Assembly: GCA_029532625.1 (NCBI GenBank)
Contig: JARFXM010000009.1
Coordinates: forward strand, 4,887,501 to 4,951,500
Reading direction: 5' to 3'
Source of the DNA: Lomentospora prolificans
Taxonomy: Eukaryota; Ascomycota; Sordariomycetes; Microascales; Microascaceae
DNA length: 64,000 nucleotides
Part shown: positions 12,383 to 25,176 of the stretch, one piece after another
Layout of the letters: each line of letters begins with the position of its first letter
Position numbering within the stretch: position 1 is the stretch's first letter
Notes under the pieces: model-generated
Told to the model about the DNA's origin: nothing
Database searches by the model: none
What the model saw: only the letters and a program-made list of their open reading frames with translations
Program-made: the position numbers and the translations under genes

Positions 12383-14064
12383 ATATTTGCAAGAACTCAA
12401 GACGGGAGGGCCTAGCACAGATGGTATATCCATGACGGCGCCCAAACTCCAAACAGGCCCGGCCCCCCCCCCCCCGCCTTTCCCCTTTTGGCACATGGAT
12501 CTTTCGAAACTATGGGTTGCCCACTGCATTTTGGCGTCTCGGGCCTCCGATCGTGGAGACAGCCTAGATCTAAAAGCCCTTGCATACTCCGCCATGGCAA
12601 ATGTCTCGCTCAAAATGATATGTCCGTTTTCACAGTCTTGCAAGATCATCGGGCGATGCACGGGTATCGCGCTTTATCGTTGATACGCGTACGTTGAAGC
12701 CCTCTACCATTCAAGCGAGCGGGCCTGGCGGAGGGCCTTGCATAGGCACCATGTCACCATGTTAAAGGAGCGGTTCCATAGAGTTGGGAGACGGAATGAG
12801 AAAAGAACAGTTTTTGGTCATTTGCATCTGGAATCTTGTCTCGAAGAACTCCAAGGCCTTGAGGGTCCCTTCAAAATCCTAGACTCCTGCGCTGTGCATC
12901 TTCGCTGCTGTTAGCGTTGCTCCACCCTCCTAAGACAAACATGAGCTTTTCGTCACCCACAACCGATGCTCGAGATATCCTGCTGTGTGGGAGCAACGAG
13001 CAGGCACACTTCGGTGTGGCCATGTTTCACTTTACATCCAGTATCCCCTTCCGGAGCCGCCTCCACACTGAGGCTCACAAAAGAAAATTAAGGAACCAAA
13101 AAAAAGTATAGCCACCAATTCACTACCCTTCTCCTGATATTCTCCTGATATCCCCATTGCTGATACAAGTCTCCTAGTCGTGGCCACCCTGAGCTCGCAT
13201 CCTTAGCCTCCATATAAAATTCACAGCAGACTTCGTAGCCTATATGCTGCATGGATGCCCTTGAAACAGGTGTAGAGCAGAAAATCTGACTTTCCGCATC
13301 CCCGGGGCTTTCACCAACCGGCTGTCATGACGTGCGCAAGGGCATCACCAATTCACTGGAAAGATAGGGTGCTAATCGTTTGAGATGGTGACAAGAAGCG
13401 TACAGGTGGGTGAAAGGAAATCAAAGGACGTGGTACAGTTTGAAGGGTGTAGCAATGTGGGACGTTGTAGGCGGTAGGACCTAGGCTGTACAACTCCGCC
13501 AGGTGGCTCTTGCGCCCCGATGCCTTGCACCATCATGGTTGCAGCGTAACTAAAACTTTGCAATGAAGTGAGATGTGTCAACTAGATATCAGGATGTTGG
13601 GTTCTAGCTGACGAGTCTCACCACTCTGCGCTGTAATCTGATACCGGGGGGCTTGCGGGCGGGTCTATAGGTCAAGGGGGAAGCGGGATAGGAAAACCAG
13701 ATCTGCCATGTGAAGTTGCGCATGTTCTATTGATAGGTTCGGCAGCGAAACAGTCGTGAATGGCTTGCGCAGGCATAAAAGGATGTTGAGTGGACCAAAG
13801 GACAATCAAGTTCGGCGTTACAAAATCGAAAAGAAAGAAAGATAAAACCATTGATAAAGACACAGACAGGCAAGACAGCCCTGCACCAGAATCGAAAAAC
13901 CGGGAGGGATAACGTCGGGTCGAGTATGGGATGAACTCGAGCGATGGAGACGATCGGAGAAGAAGCTCGTACCGGGATCGGGCGTATTCGGGGGGGGGTT
14001 TAACGGCGGAACCTAAATTTAACAAAAACAATAAGGCTCGTAACTTCTTCTTCAGTCCGGACAT
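12383..14064. other. Intergenic region between convergent genes
   Basis: About 1.7 kb between the stop codons of the SelW-like and PP1 genes. It presumably holds both 3' UTRs. Small open frames of 60-130 codons occur on both strands without recognisable motifs. A C-rich run lies near 12465-12480. Confidence 0.45.
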
Positions 14065-15490
14065 TTACTTGGATCGTGGAGTAGCGGGTCCTGAACTGCC
14101 CAAGAAGCCGCGATTGACATACTTTTGCTTCTTCTCAGCAGGTTTGAGAATCTATCGAGGTCTCCATATTAGTTTAAACAATTCCCACGGCAAAAAGCGA
14201 ATAACCGGGTTCTTAAGTTGGGGGACATACCTGGAAGGAACACAGTAGACTCTCGTCAACGCTCATCATGGCACCGGCGTTGTCGAACTCGCCACAGTAG
14301 TTAGGTGCACTAAACAGCGTGACTAGCTGACGCTTGGAGAAGAACTCATAGCCGTCTTCGACGACCTGATGGGCTCTGCAAATCAAATCCATGTCATGCT
14401 TCTGGAGGAAACGAGAAACAACGTCGGGTCCGAACGTAAAAGAAACACCGCGGTCGTTTTCGCTCCAGCCAGTGATATCCTTGTCAGGATCAGACCAAAG
14501 GAGATCGCAGAGCAGGCCGCAATCTGGAATCTGTAGGTAACGACACAGGTTAGTATACGATTGTGCGTCTATTATTAGCGTTATACGAGCCAGCAAGCTT
14601 GCCATCGTCTCCGATTCTTCTGTGGCTAGGACAAGGACAGAATGGCTTGACAAGTGAGCGGCGCGATTACAAGAAGACGGGCGCAATAATGGGAGGGTAA
14701 GGGAGGAAAGGGAGGGTAGCGGGGGTTATTATCCACGTACATCCGTTGGGCGCATGACTCGGCGAATCTGCTCCATGGAGTTGAGATCAGGGCTCAAGCC
14801 TCCGTGCATGGTGAAGATCTTCTCGTCAATAATGGCGGCGATGGGAAGGCAGTTGAAGCAGTCTGTAAACGTCTTCCAAAGCTTGATGTTGTAGCGACGC
14901 TTGCACTCGTCGTAGAAACCGTAAATACGGTTAATGGAGGCACACTCGTGGTTTCCTCGAAGAATGAAAAAGTTTTCGGGATATTTGATCTTGTAGGCCA
15001 GAAGAAGGCAAATGGTCTCGAGAGACTGCTTGCCTCGATCTACATAGTCGCCGAGGAAAAGATAGTTCGCCTCTGGAGGAAATCCACCATACTCGAACAA
15101 GCGCAATAAATCGTAGTATTGACCATGGATATCACCGCATATCTATTCCGACAAGAAGTGGCGTTAGCAATGGTGGCCGGAGGCAGCTGCTCGAATGGGG
15201 ATGATGCAGGAGCCGGAAAGAGAGGCGAGTTGGATTCCAGCATCGCCTACACTTTGAGGTTACGCGGTCAAGGCTATTTGACGTAGTCTTACGAGACGTT
15301 TGGTGCATACCTTAATGGGAGCCTCGAGCTCAAGAAGAATGGGCTGAGAGATAAAGATCTCGCGCGCCTTGGTGCAGAGGAATCGGATTTCAGATTCAAG
15401 GAGTTGGACCTGCTTTCCGGGGCGGCTGCCTCGGACCTCGAGGAGGCGGTCGATTATAGAATCGAGATCGACCTCGTGTTGATCGGCCAT
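14065..15490 (-). CDS. glc7: Serine/threonine protein phosphatase PP1 catalytic subunit
   Basis: Catalytic subunit of type 1 phosphatase, acting in mitosis, glycogen metabolism and septation through regulatory partners. Four coding exons on the minus strand: 15490-15311, 15142-14741, 14530-14231 and 14151-14065, encoding 322 aa. All junctions are in phase 0 (APIK|ICGD, RPTD|IPDC, CSFQ|ILKP). Introns are 168, 210 and 79 nt. Metal and catalytic motifs are complete: GDIHGQ (Asp64, His66, the numbering of animal PP1), GDYVDRG, GNHE and the SAPNYCGEFDNAGAM block near the C terminus. The tail is short (LKPAEKKQKYVNRGF...), as in fungal PP1 of the BimG/Glc7 type. Length matches the family. Nothing is missing or broken. 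The symbol follows yeast; filamentous fungi use other names. Confidence 0.98.
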
Positions 15491-15878
15491 CGTGGGAGTT
15501 CTCGCGCGCCGGAGAGATGGCCCACGGGTACGGAGAGGGGAGGGAAAGTGGGAGCTTTGAGAACACTAAAGACAGAAGGTGGTTCGCGTCTAGGTCTGTC
15601 GAATGGTATGTCTCGTATGTCAATTTGATACACTCCCTGTATCTGGAGGCATAGGCAAGAAGCGGTTAGTCCTCAAGTTGCGATGATCTAAACGATGTCA
15701 AAGTGGGTGGCGAGGGGTTGAGGAGAACTGGTGAGACCACTATTTACGTAACGCTACATATTTTGGCGCCTTCTCGAGTGAAGAAAAAGGGTGGAAAGGG
15801 AAACGGAGAGACAGGTAAATAAAATAAAATGAAATGGAAGGGACAGGAAACAAAAAAGAAAACCGCGCCGCCCCCCTT

Positions 15879-15879
<1 letters not shown>

Positions 15880-15910
<31 letters not shown>
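15880..15910. repeat. Poly-A tract (A31)
   Basis: Uninterrupted run of 31 A preceded by CCGCCCCCCTTC. It is a simple homopolymer in the PP1 upstream region. Its exact length may be uncertain because of sequencing error. Confidence 0.9.
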
Positions 15911-15912
<2 letters not shown>

Positions 15913-17206
15913 AACAAAGCCGGGAATGAAACACAGATTGAATAGCAGGGGGCCACGCGGTAAAGGGTGCTAGAGTGGCCTTGATGATGATGGCGGGGGG
16001 AGGGGAGGAGGGAAGAGGCGACCGTGGGTAAAACGTGGATTTGGAGATACTCACGATGGCAGTGATCTCAGCAGTATCTCCTCTCCGAAGAGAGATATCG
16101 CCTATCGTGTCTAGGAATTCGAGTAAGGGCTGCTGACGATAGCGTGAGAGACGACAAATCGCAAGTTGCAGAGGATGTAAATCGCCCGGTATGACCGAGT
16201 CGTCGTCGCCTTGAAAGGCTGCTCCAAATGGAAGAGAGGCCTGCGTGTGTGGCTTTCGGTGTTCTTTTTCGTCTTGGTTGGGGATCGAGGGCGTGTTGAG
16301 GAGGCTCTTCGCACAACAACGCGTTGAGGTCGCTGGGATCAAAAGAAAATATTCGTCAGGGATAATAAATCGGCTTCGTAATGGAGCCGAAGGTCGCCAA
16401 AGTTTGTCAAGATGACAGGATGAATATCGCCGTGTGATGTCTTCGGAGGGAGACGTCGTTTGTGTGGGTTTTTGTTGTCGGATCGCCGTTGAAGTTTTTC
16501 GGGGTAGAAGAGGGAGGGGGAAAGGAGGTTCATCCTTGTTGAAGAGAAGTTTCGCTGGTGGCTCAGCAGAAGGGGACGTTCTTTTTTTTTTGCCCTCCTT
16601 CCTTCTGATTTTTGCTTCCTACTTTGCCCCCCTTGTTCCTTCCCCTCGACTTTGGCTGTGCTGTTTGCGTGTGGAGTGCTGCCGGGTTTCTCGGGCGCCC
16701 ACTATTGCTGTTAGAGGTGGGCTAGTGTTGCTGAAGTGGAAGTGTGGGTTCGGACTGGTATTATCAGGTTTGGAAGCACTGCCTGGTTTGAAGCTGGCTC
16801 AGTCCCCTCCCTGTGTTCAAGGTTCCTTATGTTGAGGCCCGGCAGAAGGGCGCGCTGGGCCCAGCTGGCTTTAGCCAGCCTCCAGGGCTACTTTTGGGCA
16901 TTAGGTGCTAATTGGGTGTCTGGCTTAGCGCTTTCATAGGGCCTCATGCATGTCATAACGCTCAAGTGCTTCTAATTCCAAAGTTGTCTCTAGCCCAGGT
17001 CTACAGCTGGCTGAGTCCAATTCCAGCTATTCTCAATCCAATGGATCCATGGATGGACGTCTGGCCCGGGTTGTGCCATCAAGCTAACCCAGACCTAACA
17101 GCAACACCATGGGCTGGCGATGTCTCCAGGGCAGATCTACTATTTTCCTGGGGTTTTCGGAAATTCTCGTCTTCCGTTATAATTCGGGGAGAGGGAAGCC
17201 CCGCCA

Positions 17207-17235
17207 CCCCCCCCCCCCCCCCCCCAAAAAAAAAA
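17207..17235. repeat. Abutting poly-C / poly-A tract (C19 A10)
   Basis: 19 C followed directly by 10 A, then further A-rich sequence to about 17262. Read on the minus strand it is T10-G19, the same arrangement as at 10987 and 18264. Confidence 0.9.
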
Positions 17236-17449
17236 TTAATAAAAAAAAATAATAAAAAAAAATAGAAGAAGAAGGAACTCTTGGCATATCAAACATCGGT
17301 ATCGAGATTGGACAACACGACTCCCTCGGAGGAGACGAGGCTCCTGAGCCAGACTTCCAGGGAGTGGGCTGTGGGCTGTGGGCTGGCCAAGGGTGGTTGG
17401 TTGCTTGCGAGCTAGCGGGGGTCAGTGCAGCTGGCTGGCATTACAATTA

Positions 17450-17513
17450 CATCAATTGTTTGTAAGGTGGCAGATAACAGGCATCAATTGTTTGTAAGGT
17501 GGCAGATAACAGG
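17450..17513. repeat. Perfect 32-bp tandem duplication
   Basis: The unit CATCAATTGTTTGTAAGGTG (first 20 bases) runs 17450-17481 and is repeated exactly at 17482-17513. A recent duplication is the simplest explanation. No function is evident. Confidence 0.95.
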
Positions 17514-18263
17514 CCAGCGTTTCACTACACATTCCTCTCACCACCTCTATCTCTGCTCCGTGGCATCGGTGGCCATCGGCGGACGAGACCCGCAGGGCCT
17601 CGACATTCGTAAGCGACAACAGCGACAGATCAGCTTTGTCGCTAATGCCAGCAATGGTAGACGAACCCATTGCATCGGGTGGGAGGGGCATCTAGCCAGC
17701 GAGTGAGACTCCATACCTGGAGGTTGTGGGCCAGCCATCCCCCAGGCATAACAACTACGTGTGCATGCCATAATCATGGTTCGAAATGGGTTGGGCGGCT
17801 GACGAAACACATGCGAAGCCGTGTCTGTCCAATGTAAAGAGAAATGCCTTTCCATCAAGATGATACACGTACTCTCGTACCGCCTACATTACTCCAATCA
17901 TTTGACGGAGCCTTCACTCCAGGGACTACTTGTAGCATACCTTGTGATGGCTATTATGATATTTCGTGTGCCTTCCCAGATATGAAGTCGTGAAGTTGCG
18001 GCCGCGCGGACACGAACACGACGTGAGTGTCTCGGCCAAGCAGATTGAGTTATTAAGACATCAATCTCGAGAGGAAAGAAAAGAAACGAATTGCGCGACG
18101 GGGGTTTAGCTGAGTGGCAGGATTTGGAAACTGAGACAGACTGTCGGCCCCAAACTCTGGTCACAATGAGGGGGGAACAAAGCCACGCCAATGCAGTGAG
18201 CTTTTTACAAGAGCAGATCGCACACTCTTTTTTTCTTTTTCTTATTTTCTTATTTTCTTTCTC

Positions 18264-18294
18264 TTTTTTTTTTTTTGGGGGGGGGGGGGGGGGG
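18264..18294. repeat. Abutting poly-T / poly-G tract (T13 G18)
   Basis: 13 T followed directly by 18 G, preceded by a pyrimidine-rich TTTTCTT stretch. It matches the arrangement at 10987-11024. Confidence 0.9.
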
Positions 18295-21200
18295 CGGGCC
18301 TTGCTTTTTGGCTCGCGCGCGTCCCGACTCGTTCTAATCGTGCCGCTACATCCGCCGAGACCGACGATCCGTTCTTGGGCTAGTTTTTTCTTCGATTGTC
18401 CCAGCACTGAAAAGGAAAGGGTAGCCCCTCCATGGTTGGCGCTTTATGTTTGCCGGGGTCAAATGGGCTCATTACGATGAAGCGCCAGCGATGGGCTAGG
18501 GAGTAAGCTATAGGGCTAACCTTGAACGTGAAGCCAGCTAGCTGGCCAACATGACTGGTTGACCATGATAGTAGAAGACCTGGCTGGCCTTGCTGCCCCA
18601 GCACACAGACTCAACTCGGATCAGAGGGATGGATGTGCCAGCTCTGCAGTTTGCTGTCCAGCCCGTCCCCCAATGTATGGATGATCACTGGACCGGTCAC
18701 GCACAGCTGACATAAACCTGAAATCAAGGGCAAACTTGAAAAGGTTTCGACGTCGAGAGAGGGCGGAAACCGACACTCCACATCTTCCGCACCCTGCCTA
18801 CAGTGGTGTCTGCCCCTGTGGGAGGTTTGCCTGCCAGCCAGCCAGCGGTGGAGAAGGCAACCTGGTTGTCAATTGGTGGCGGGCCAGGAATGGAGATGCA
18901 CGCCACCCTCCCTCCCCCTCCTCATCATCGGCGTCATCGAGCCTCTTCAAGGCAGATACACATCGCAAGTACACTCCCCAGCATGCCATTCCGCCAACTG
19001 ACCAATAACAGCCCGGTTATTTACTGGATCAAGGCAGTTCTGGAATATCCATCCCTTTCCTCTCTAGCCAGCATTCCCAAATTCCCTCGCATCTGCCAGA
19101 CTTCAATTCTCTTTCTCTTCGGAGAGAACGTACATATATTATGCATCATCCTAGAATAATACTTTCGTCCGAAGCATCACAGGCCACCATCGCCGCTTCC
19201 CTAACTCGGGCTGGAAATGCTACCTTGGATACAAGAAGAATAAATAAGGGAAAAGAAATTTGGTTCTGTTCCCCTTTCTTTGGATAACGCAACGCACCCC
19301 TGAGTCTCAGGTCCCCCAGAATGATCCCCCAATGAATCGCGCGGACCTAACTTTGAGCCTTGCTGCTCCTGGACACTGCGAGCTAGGACCTGCTTGCGCC
19401 AGCACGGCGTTGTTGGGTGGTTCTCAGTTATTTAGCTTTCAATTTAGCCCCTTTCGGTCATCGAATCCGTGCCTCGGAGTTCGAGCTTGGCGTATCAAGC
19501 CCAGTATTGATAGAGAGAGACCGAGGTTGCCAAGGTCGCACCTCAAAGCAGAAGAAGCTATGCCCTGTGTCAATATACGTACGAGCTGCTTATACAATGA
19601 GTGCGCATCTGTACATGACTCGCCCGCGAGAACGTCATGAACATCGGGCGCATCCACCATCTGTAGAGGATGAGTATAAAAGACTCGGGTGTGCCAGCAG
19701 CATGCAAACGCACCTCACCCACTCAATACGGAAACCGCTCGACGCTGCACAGGAGCAAATCTCAGGTGATATCCATTCACTTTTTTCGCTTCAATATCCT
19801 CCAAAAACACGTCGTATCCTTCCTAGTGTAAAAGTCAATCGCCTCCGTTCCTTACTAGTTCCGGGGATCGTGTCGATAAATTCGTAGCAACGCAGCGGAC
19901 TTTCGCTTAAAAAAGAAATGCTTTTCACGAGGGGGCTGCTCTTCGACGTCATGGAACTTGAAAATAAGCGTCAACCGCCGGTACATTTAGATGTCGAACT
20001 ACACGGTGCTGTTTGTCAATCTCTCGCATGACTTAGCACAAGATCAGGAACGCAAGAGGGGCCGAAACCACTACATTTTCCGATGCCATGTCTTGGTTTC
20101 CCATCTAGGATATCAGCTACTTGTCTTCATCCCGCATAACAGCTCTTTCTCTTCCTACGGAGCCGGCCGTAGCCAGCCGTTGTTGCGTTTCCCTCCAATC
20201 TGGCCCCTTCATGTCGCATCGAGGAGGGTGTCGCGCGTGCTTTTTCCATTTCCGGCGGCCATCGAGCACTTAATACCTATAGCCAGGCCATCCCGCAATA
20301 TATCCTACTACTGGCCATTGACCTTGAGCCCACATCTTTGCCGAGAACAACCCCCATCCACTGGCTCGGATATGCCCTATACGATCGACTCTTATAGAAA
20401 CAGAGCCGCAATCCTGATGGGCCAAGAAAGGAAATAAACCAAGATCTAGAGGCCAGGTCACGCGCGAAGTAGCTGGGTCCAACAGCCTGAGGTTTGTACT
20501 AAGACCGACAACGCGGGACGTTAAGCTTAATATATGGTTGGCGTTTTCTCCCGGTCAGTTTAGCCTCTCTCGCGTCCCCCATGGCCACGCTGGCGAACTT
20601 GTCGTGATCCATTCCCAAAATGGCCGTCTCCTCCCCCCTGTACCCTTCTGTCGTCGGTGCAGTCTGGCGCGGTATAGCGCTTACACTCGAAACACGAACG
20701 CTCACCTGAAGTTTCGTTAACGTAGAGCTTACAATGCCCAAATGCTAGCATGCTCGTCATATACGGGTTGCAAGAGCGGAGATACTAATGTGAAAGGGGA
20801 CAGTCGATATATACGGATCAAAACCATGAGCTTCACGCGCTAAAAAGGATGGGTTGGACTGGTTTCGAAAGAAACAAAGAAGAAAAGATATTGTGATCCT
20901 CGCTTTAGAAAACTACTAGAAATAGATGGGTACATCGTAACCACTTCCCTTACATCCGTCGCTTACCTGGAAACTCCGCCGAAACGCCCGTTGTCCATTG
21001 CTTGACAGAGAACAGTAGGAATCGATCTCTCTAATAAAAGTAGAAAAGGAAGCCGCAAGAAACATATTTCCGACCACTTCTCTTCGTCACAAAACAGGCG
21101 AGTACAAGGACAAGAAGTGCCAACAGAGCGAAATAATGAAAAACAACATCGGGCCGAGGAGCTGCTAAGTTGGAAAGCACTAGTTGAAAGAATACGCAGA

Positions 21201-21467
21201 ACCCGCCTTATCATATCCGTACACATAGGTGCTTGCATCTTCGTTACATCGACTTAAAATAGTGTAGCAGAGGAGAAAAGAGAGTCATCTTAGCCACTTC
21301 TTAAAATGACACGGTCAAGAAGGGAAAACAAGTTAAAATTGGATCTGTTAAAAAAGAAAATGAAGAAATGAAGAACCCTGGTACCGCATACGCCAGCGCT
21401 CGCCTAGAAGGCGTCGGAAGAAAAAAAAGGGTATTAGTAGAACAGATAGAGCCGTTCTGCTGGAGAG

Positions 21468-24400
21468 CTACCGCTTCCTAGCCGAAGCCCTCGTCCGTTT
21501 TCTAATCGGACTAGACATCGTCTTGGATTTGGACGGGATGACGAATTTTCCGGGGGCCGGAGCGGTTGGCGACGCAGTGATTGTGTCCGCCTCGATATCG
21601 ATAGCCAGCTCTGTAAGCTCGTCATCATCAATGTCGGTCAGCTCCTCACTGGGGCTACGTGCTTCGGTCGGTGTCGCCGATTGTGGCTCTGTGGCACTTG
21701 TGCCAACGACGTGGAACTGCTTGAGATACCACGGAACGCCGCCTTCGGTCAAGGGGTCTACTGATTCCTTGCCCAGGCTATCGGTCGATTGGGGAGGTGT
21801 CGGCGGCGTTGCTTGTGCTGGTTTGGGCATGGCAACGTACCCGTTTGTGGCGGGCGGTGTATCTGAGTCGTCGACTCCATTCCTCTGGATTGCTGACGAA
21901 CCCTTTTCGTCCTCCTTTTGGCTCTCAGGGGATGGAACTGTGATTTGCGCCTCAGCATTGCCGCTAGTCTCATCCTCATCGCCGTCGGGTTTTTGACCAC
22001 CATCCTCCGACATATCCATAGCATCTGGCTCACTGGCGCGACCTAACTTACTAGTCGGCGGGCTCGACGGCTGACTAGCAACGGTGATCTGCGAAACCGG
22101 TGCATCTACCATGACCACATCCTCGCTCTGCTCGATGTCATTTAGTGGCGATCCGGAAACAGTGATGGAGGGTTGTTGTAATTCCACGCAGGCCTCAATC
22201 ATGTTGTCCAACTCTTTGATCAAAGCATCTAGGGGTTTCGAGGTAACTGTAGTCTCTGTCCGCAGGGCAGTCTCGAGCTGAGGCTGGACTGCCTTGAGAA
22301 TGCGCTTGCCAAGCCTCTTACGGTCTCTAGGCTCGTTGTACGTCTGTTTTGCCGGGGTTCCATTGGCAGGGATTAGCGCCTGCTCTAGTTTGTTGGGGAA
22401 TGGCGAAGGCTTGGATTCGGTGTTAATTGCCTCGCGGATAACATCGCACAGATCGCGCGCAAAGTCGAGAGTGGTAGTATAGAACCGCGCATTAACCTTT
22501 CCTTGAAGTTCGTTCAGGCCATCCTTAAATACATTTTTATCGAGCCTGTGATCAGTTAGTACATACACATATGGGTCCGCGGTACGGCAACAACTTACGA
22601 TTGAGCCTTCTCTACGACAGGAGTCAGAAGCGCCGCAACAGGGAAATAGCACGCGTCGACAAACTCTTGCTCGAGTTCGCATGCGTCCAACTTCTCTAGT
22701 TCCCGTTGAACAATATCTTCGGAAAGACTTTTGAGCCGTTCAAGATCCTTGAGCAGGATTTCCGCAAACTGAACTCGCCTTGCCAACCGAGCTTTACCAC
22801 CTGGTCCCATAGCGGCAAAGTTACGCCTTGTAAGTTCGACCGACGAAAAGGTCTCCATTTGAAGCTGGAGACGCTTCAACAAGGCGGCCCCACGTCTCGA
22901 CTCTCGCTTGAGGGTCCAAAACTTGCACGCTTCCGCCACAAATTCTTTTCGTTTACGGATGGTAAACCGCTGAAGTGACGTCTCGACAGTGTCAAAGACG
23001 GCCTGGGGAATGATTGGGGCGCCAGAAGGCAGCTTCCAAACCGGTTTCACCGGCTGGTTCTTCTTCTTATCACCAGCCGCGCCCGATAGATTGGCACTAG
23101 TAAGCTGGGATTCGTCAGGTGGATGCTCGGTTATAGCGTGACGATGGGTCGCCGCGATAAGGTTGGCGGTAGCTTGGCTATCGGCCCAAACCAAACCCTT
23201 CATGTTCTTCTTATAGAACTTCTTGGCTTGTCGTGTAGACAGCGCAACCGAATTTTCAGCGGCGTAGTCAGCTGGACAGTGTTTGTCGCAGAAGGCCTTG
23301 AGGACCATGCTGCCGTCTAGAACTGCGAGGGCTCCGTGGCTGTTCTTCATCTTCAGGTAGAGCCTTGCCCTTCGGGCGCAGGTGACGTGGAAAGCCTGGT
23401 AACAGGATTTGTTTCCACATTGGATGCAGGCACCCATCTTTTGGCTGCAGATGTAGCATGTAAGCCTCCACCGGGTTTTAGGGACTTTCTCCACTTCCAT
23501 CACGGGTTCCATGAAGGTATGATTCCCCAGGGAGACTTCGGGTATCCACATCGCGCATAATAGGTGCGCCCATTTCGATGAATTTGTTTGTTTGAAGGCA
23601 CCGTCGGTATTGGGGCAGAAAATACAAGTCTAAGTTCATCAGGTCAATAGGCAGTTCAACAGTAGGGAAAGACAGGAAAAATTATCCCGCATAACAACGG
23701 TAGAAGGAGGAACCGAAATGAAAGACGTACCGGAACTCCTCGCCCGATAAGCTGGCACTTCCTACAGAGCCACTGCCCTTCGGGGATAAACGGCACACCA
23801 TAGCATTCTTGATGGACGGCAAGGTCACATCCATCACAGAACACAATGGCATTCGTATTTTCACAATCCCCATCATCACAGATCGCACACTTGCTATCTT
23901 GATCCTCCCCTGCCTGCGGCTCGCCATTAACGGCGGCGGCCGAGCTGGATCGAGGTCGATGCGTCTGAGGAGGCTTGGGATTGGGTTTAGGAATACGTTT
24001 CTCGAGAGCGTGCCACTCTTTCTCAATCTTGGTAATAGTGATCTCGAACACCTCTCTTGTGATGGGCTCGAGATCGTTTCTCCGGCGTTCTGCGTTCAGC
24101 GCTTCCAGCCACATATCGTCTTGCTCATCCATGTCATATTCGACACGGCCAAGCACGCCTCCCATTGACTGACTAATCTCACTTCGACCCGTCTTTGAGG
24201 TGGGCTGGCCGGATTGGTCTGTCTCCTCATCAACAACAGAATCACCAGCCTTGATGAGTCTGTTCTCGGGGCGTATGAACACGTCGCTTTCTTGGTAGCC
24301 AATGTTCATCATAGACTTGTCCACGTAGCGGGCCTGGCCAAATTTCTTGCTTTCGAAAAGAAGAATACGGTCTGTTTTGCGATATTGCGGCCGCTTGAGA

Positions 24401-25176
24401 TCGAGGCGCTCTTTCGGGGTTTGGTTATATATGGGTAGAACCGCTGGTGTTCTGGGAATGCCCAGCCCTTCCGCGACTCGCGCAGCGTAAAAAGCCAAGG
24501 GATCCCGAGGGGGTCGGCCTACTCGTCGCTTTGGCGTAGTACCAGGCAAAAGGCCTAAAGAGGCCGCTAGTTGGCGATCTAGGTCGAGATTGACTCCATT
24601 CATGGTGAGCGGGGGCTGCGGCGGTAGAGTTACAGGAGTCGCAGGTTCCTTGGCAACGGGAGTACCCTGCACGCTGGAAATGCCGTCCACCTCTTCTGCG
24701 CTGAAAACCATGAACGTCGCGTCGATATCCAAATTCGGATGGAACTCTTCCCAGCCGCGTTCTTCACGGGGTTTGTATCCCTCATTCTGGACCACCGCTG
24801 CCGCCACGGCTGCTGCGGAGCCATATTGTATGTCTTCGAGGTTTGCGGGGTTCGACGTTGACCGGTTTCTCGTACTGCGCTCTCGTTTTGGGTAGGGTGA
24901 TTGTGCCGCGCCAGTCCCTGAACTTGTCGCACGGTGTCTCGCACTGCTAGGTGTCCTCGCCGGGGCGGGAGTATCGATGTCGTCGGCATCAACAAACCGG
25001 CCACCACCACCTGCGCCTCCAGGTATATACCTGCGCTTCTTGGGAGGGGGCTCAGTTGCGGCAGTAGTGGCTATCGCAGCTTGTCGAGCGGCGCGAACGG
25101 CATTGGTGGTGCCTGGAGGACGGCCTCGGCGCCTCCCCGTTGGGGTTCGACGAGGGGTTGGCGTCTTTGGCGCCAT
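21468..25176 (-). CDS. nto1: Nto1/BRPF-like PHD-finger protein (predicted NuA3-type histone acetyltransferase subunit)
   Basis: Nuclear histone reader; yeast Nto1 scaffolds the NuA3 acetyltransferase. Three coding exons on the minus strand, 25176-23731, 23629-22599 and 22545-21468, encode 1184 aa. Introns are 101 and 53 nt. The start is the first in-frame ATG (MAPKTPTPRR, A at -3, G at +4); the open frame continues upstream but without an ATG. Order: AT-hook-like GRRRGRPPG near residues 15-25; an EPL1-like segment from about 139 (EFHPNLDIDATF) to 365 (QDDMWLEALNAER); a PHD finger at about 427-473 (CAICDDGDCENTNAIVFCDG...CRKC); an extended PHD at about 483-590 (TCIFCPNTDGAFKQ, WAHLLCAMWIPE, CYICSQKMGACIQC, HVTCARR, CDKHC). 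A bromodomain-like helical region follows at about 790-880 (VNARFYTTTLDFARDL). The tail is acidic and Ser/Thr/Pro-rich, then basic. A JADE-type assignment is the alternative. Confidence 0.88.

Larger units (their letters stand above)
15491..21467. other. Non-coding region of about 6 kb, homopolymer- and simple-repeat-rich
   Basis: The left end should contain the PP1 promoter and leader. I find no open frame with recognisable motifs or splice structure. Visible structure: A31 at 15880-15910; a TGGGCTG short repeat near 17357-17383; C19/A10 at 17207-17235; a perfect 32-bp tandem duplication at 17450-17513; T13/G18 at 18264-18294. A 148-codon open frame at 19991-20437 (+) has no family signature. 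The right end is the 3' side of the Nto1-like gene. Confidence 0.45.

Noticed and set aside
18095..18180. tRNA-like stretch (TTTAGCTGAGTGGC...)
   Set aside because: Resembles a D arm, but no matching acceptor stem, anticodon arm or GGTTCGA-type T arm could be folded.
19991..20437. 148-codon plus-strand frame with an ATG
   Set aside because: No recognised domain; similar-sized chance frames are common throughout this non-coding stretch.
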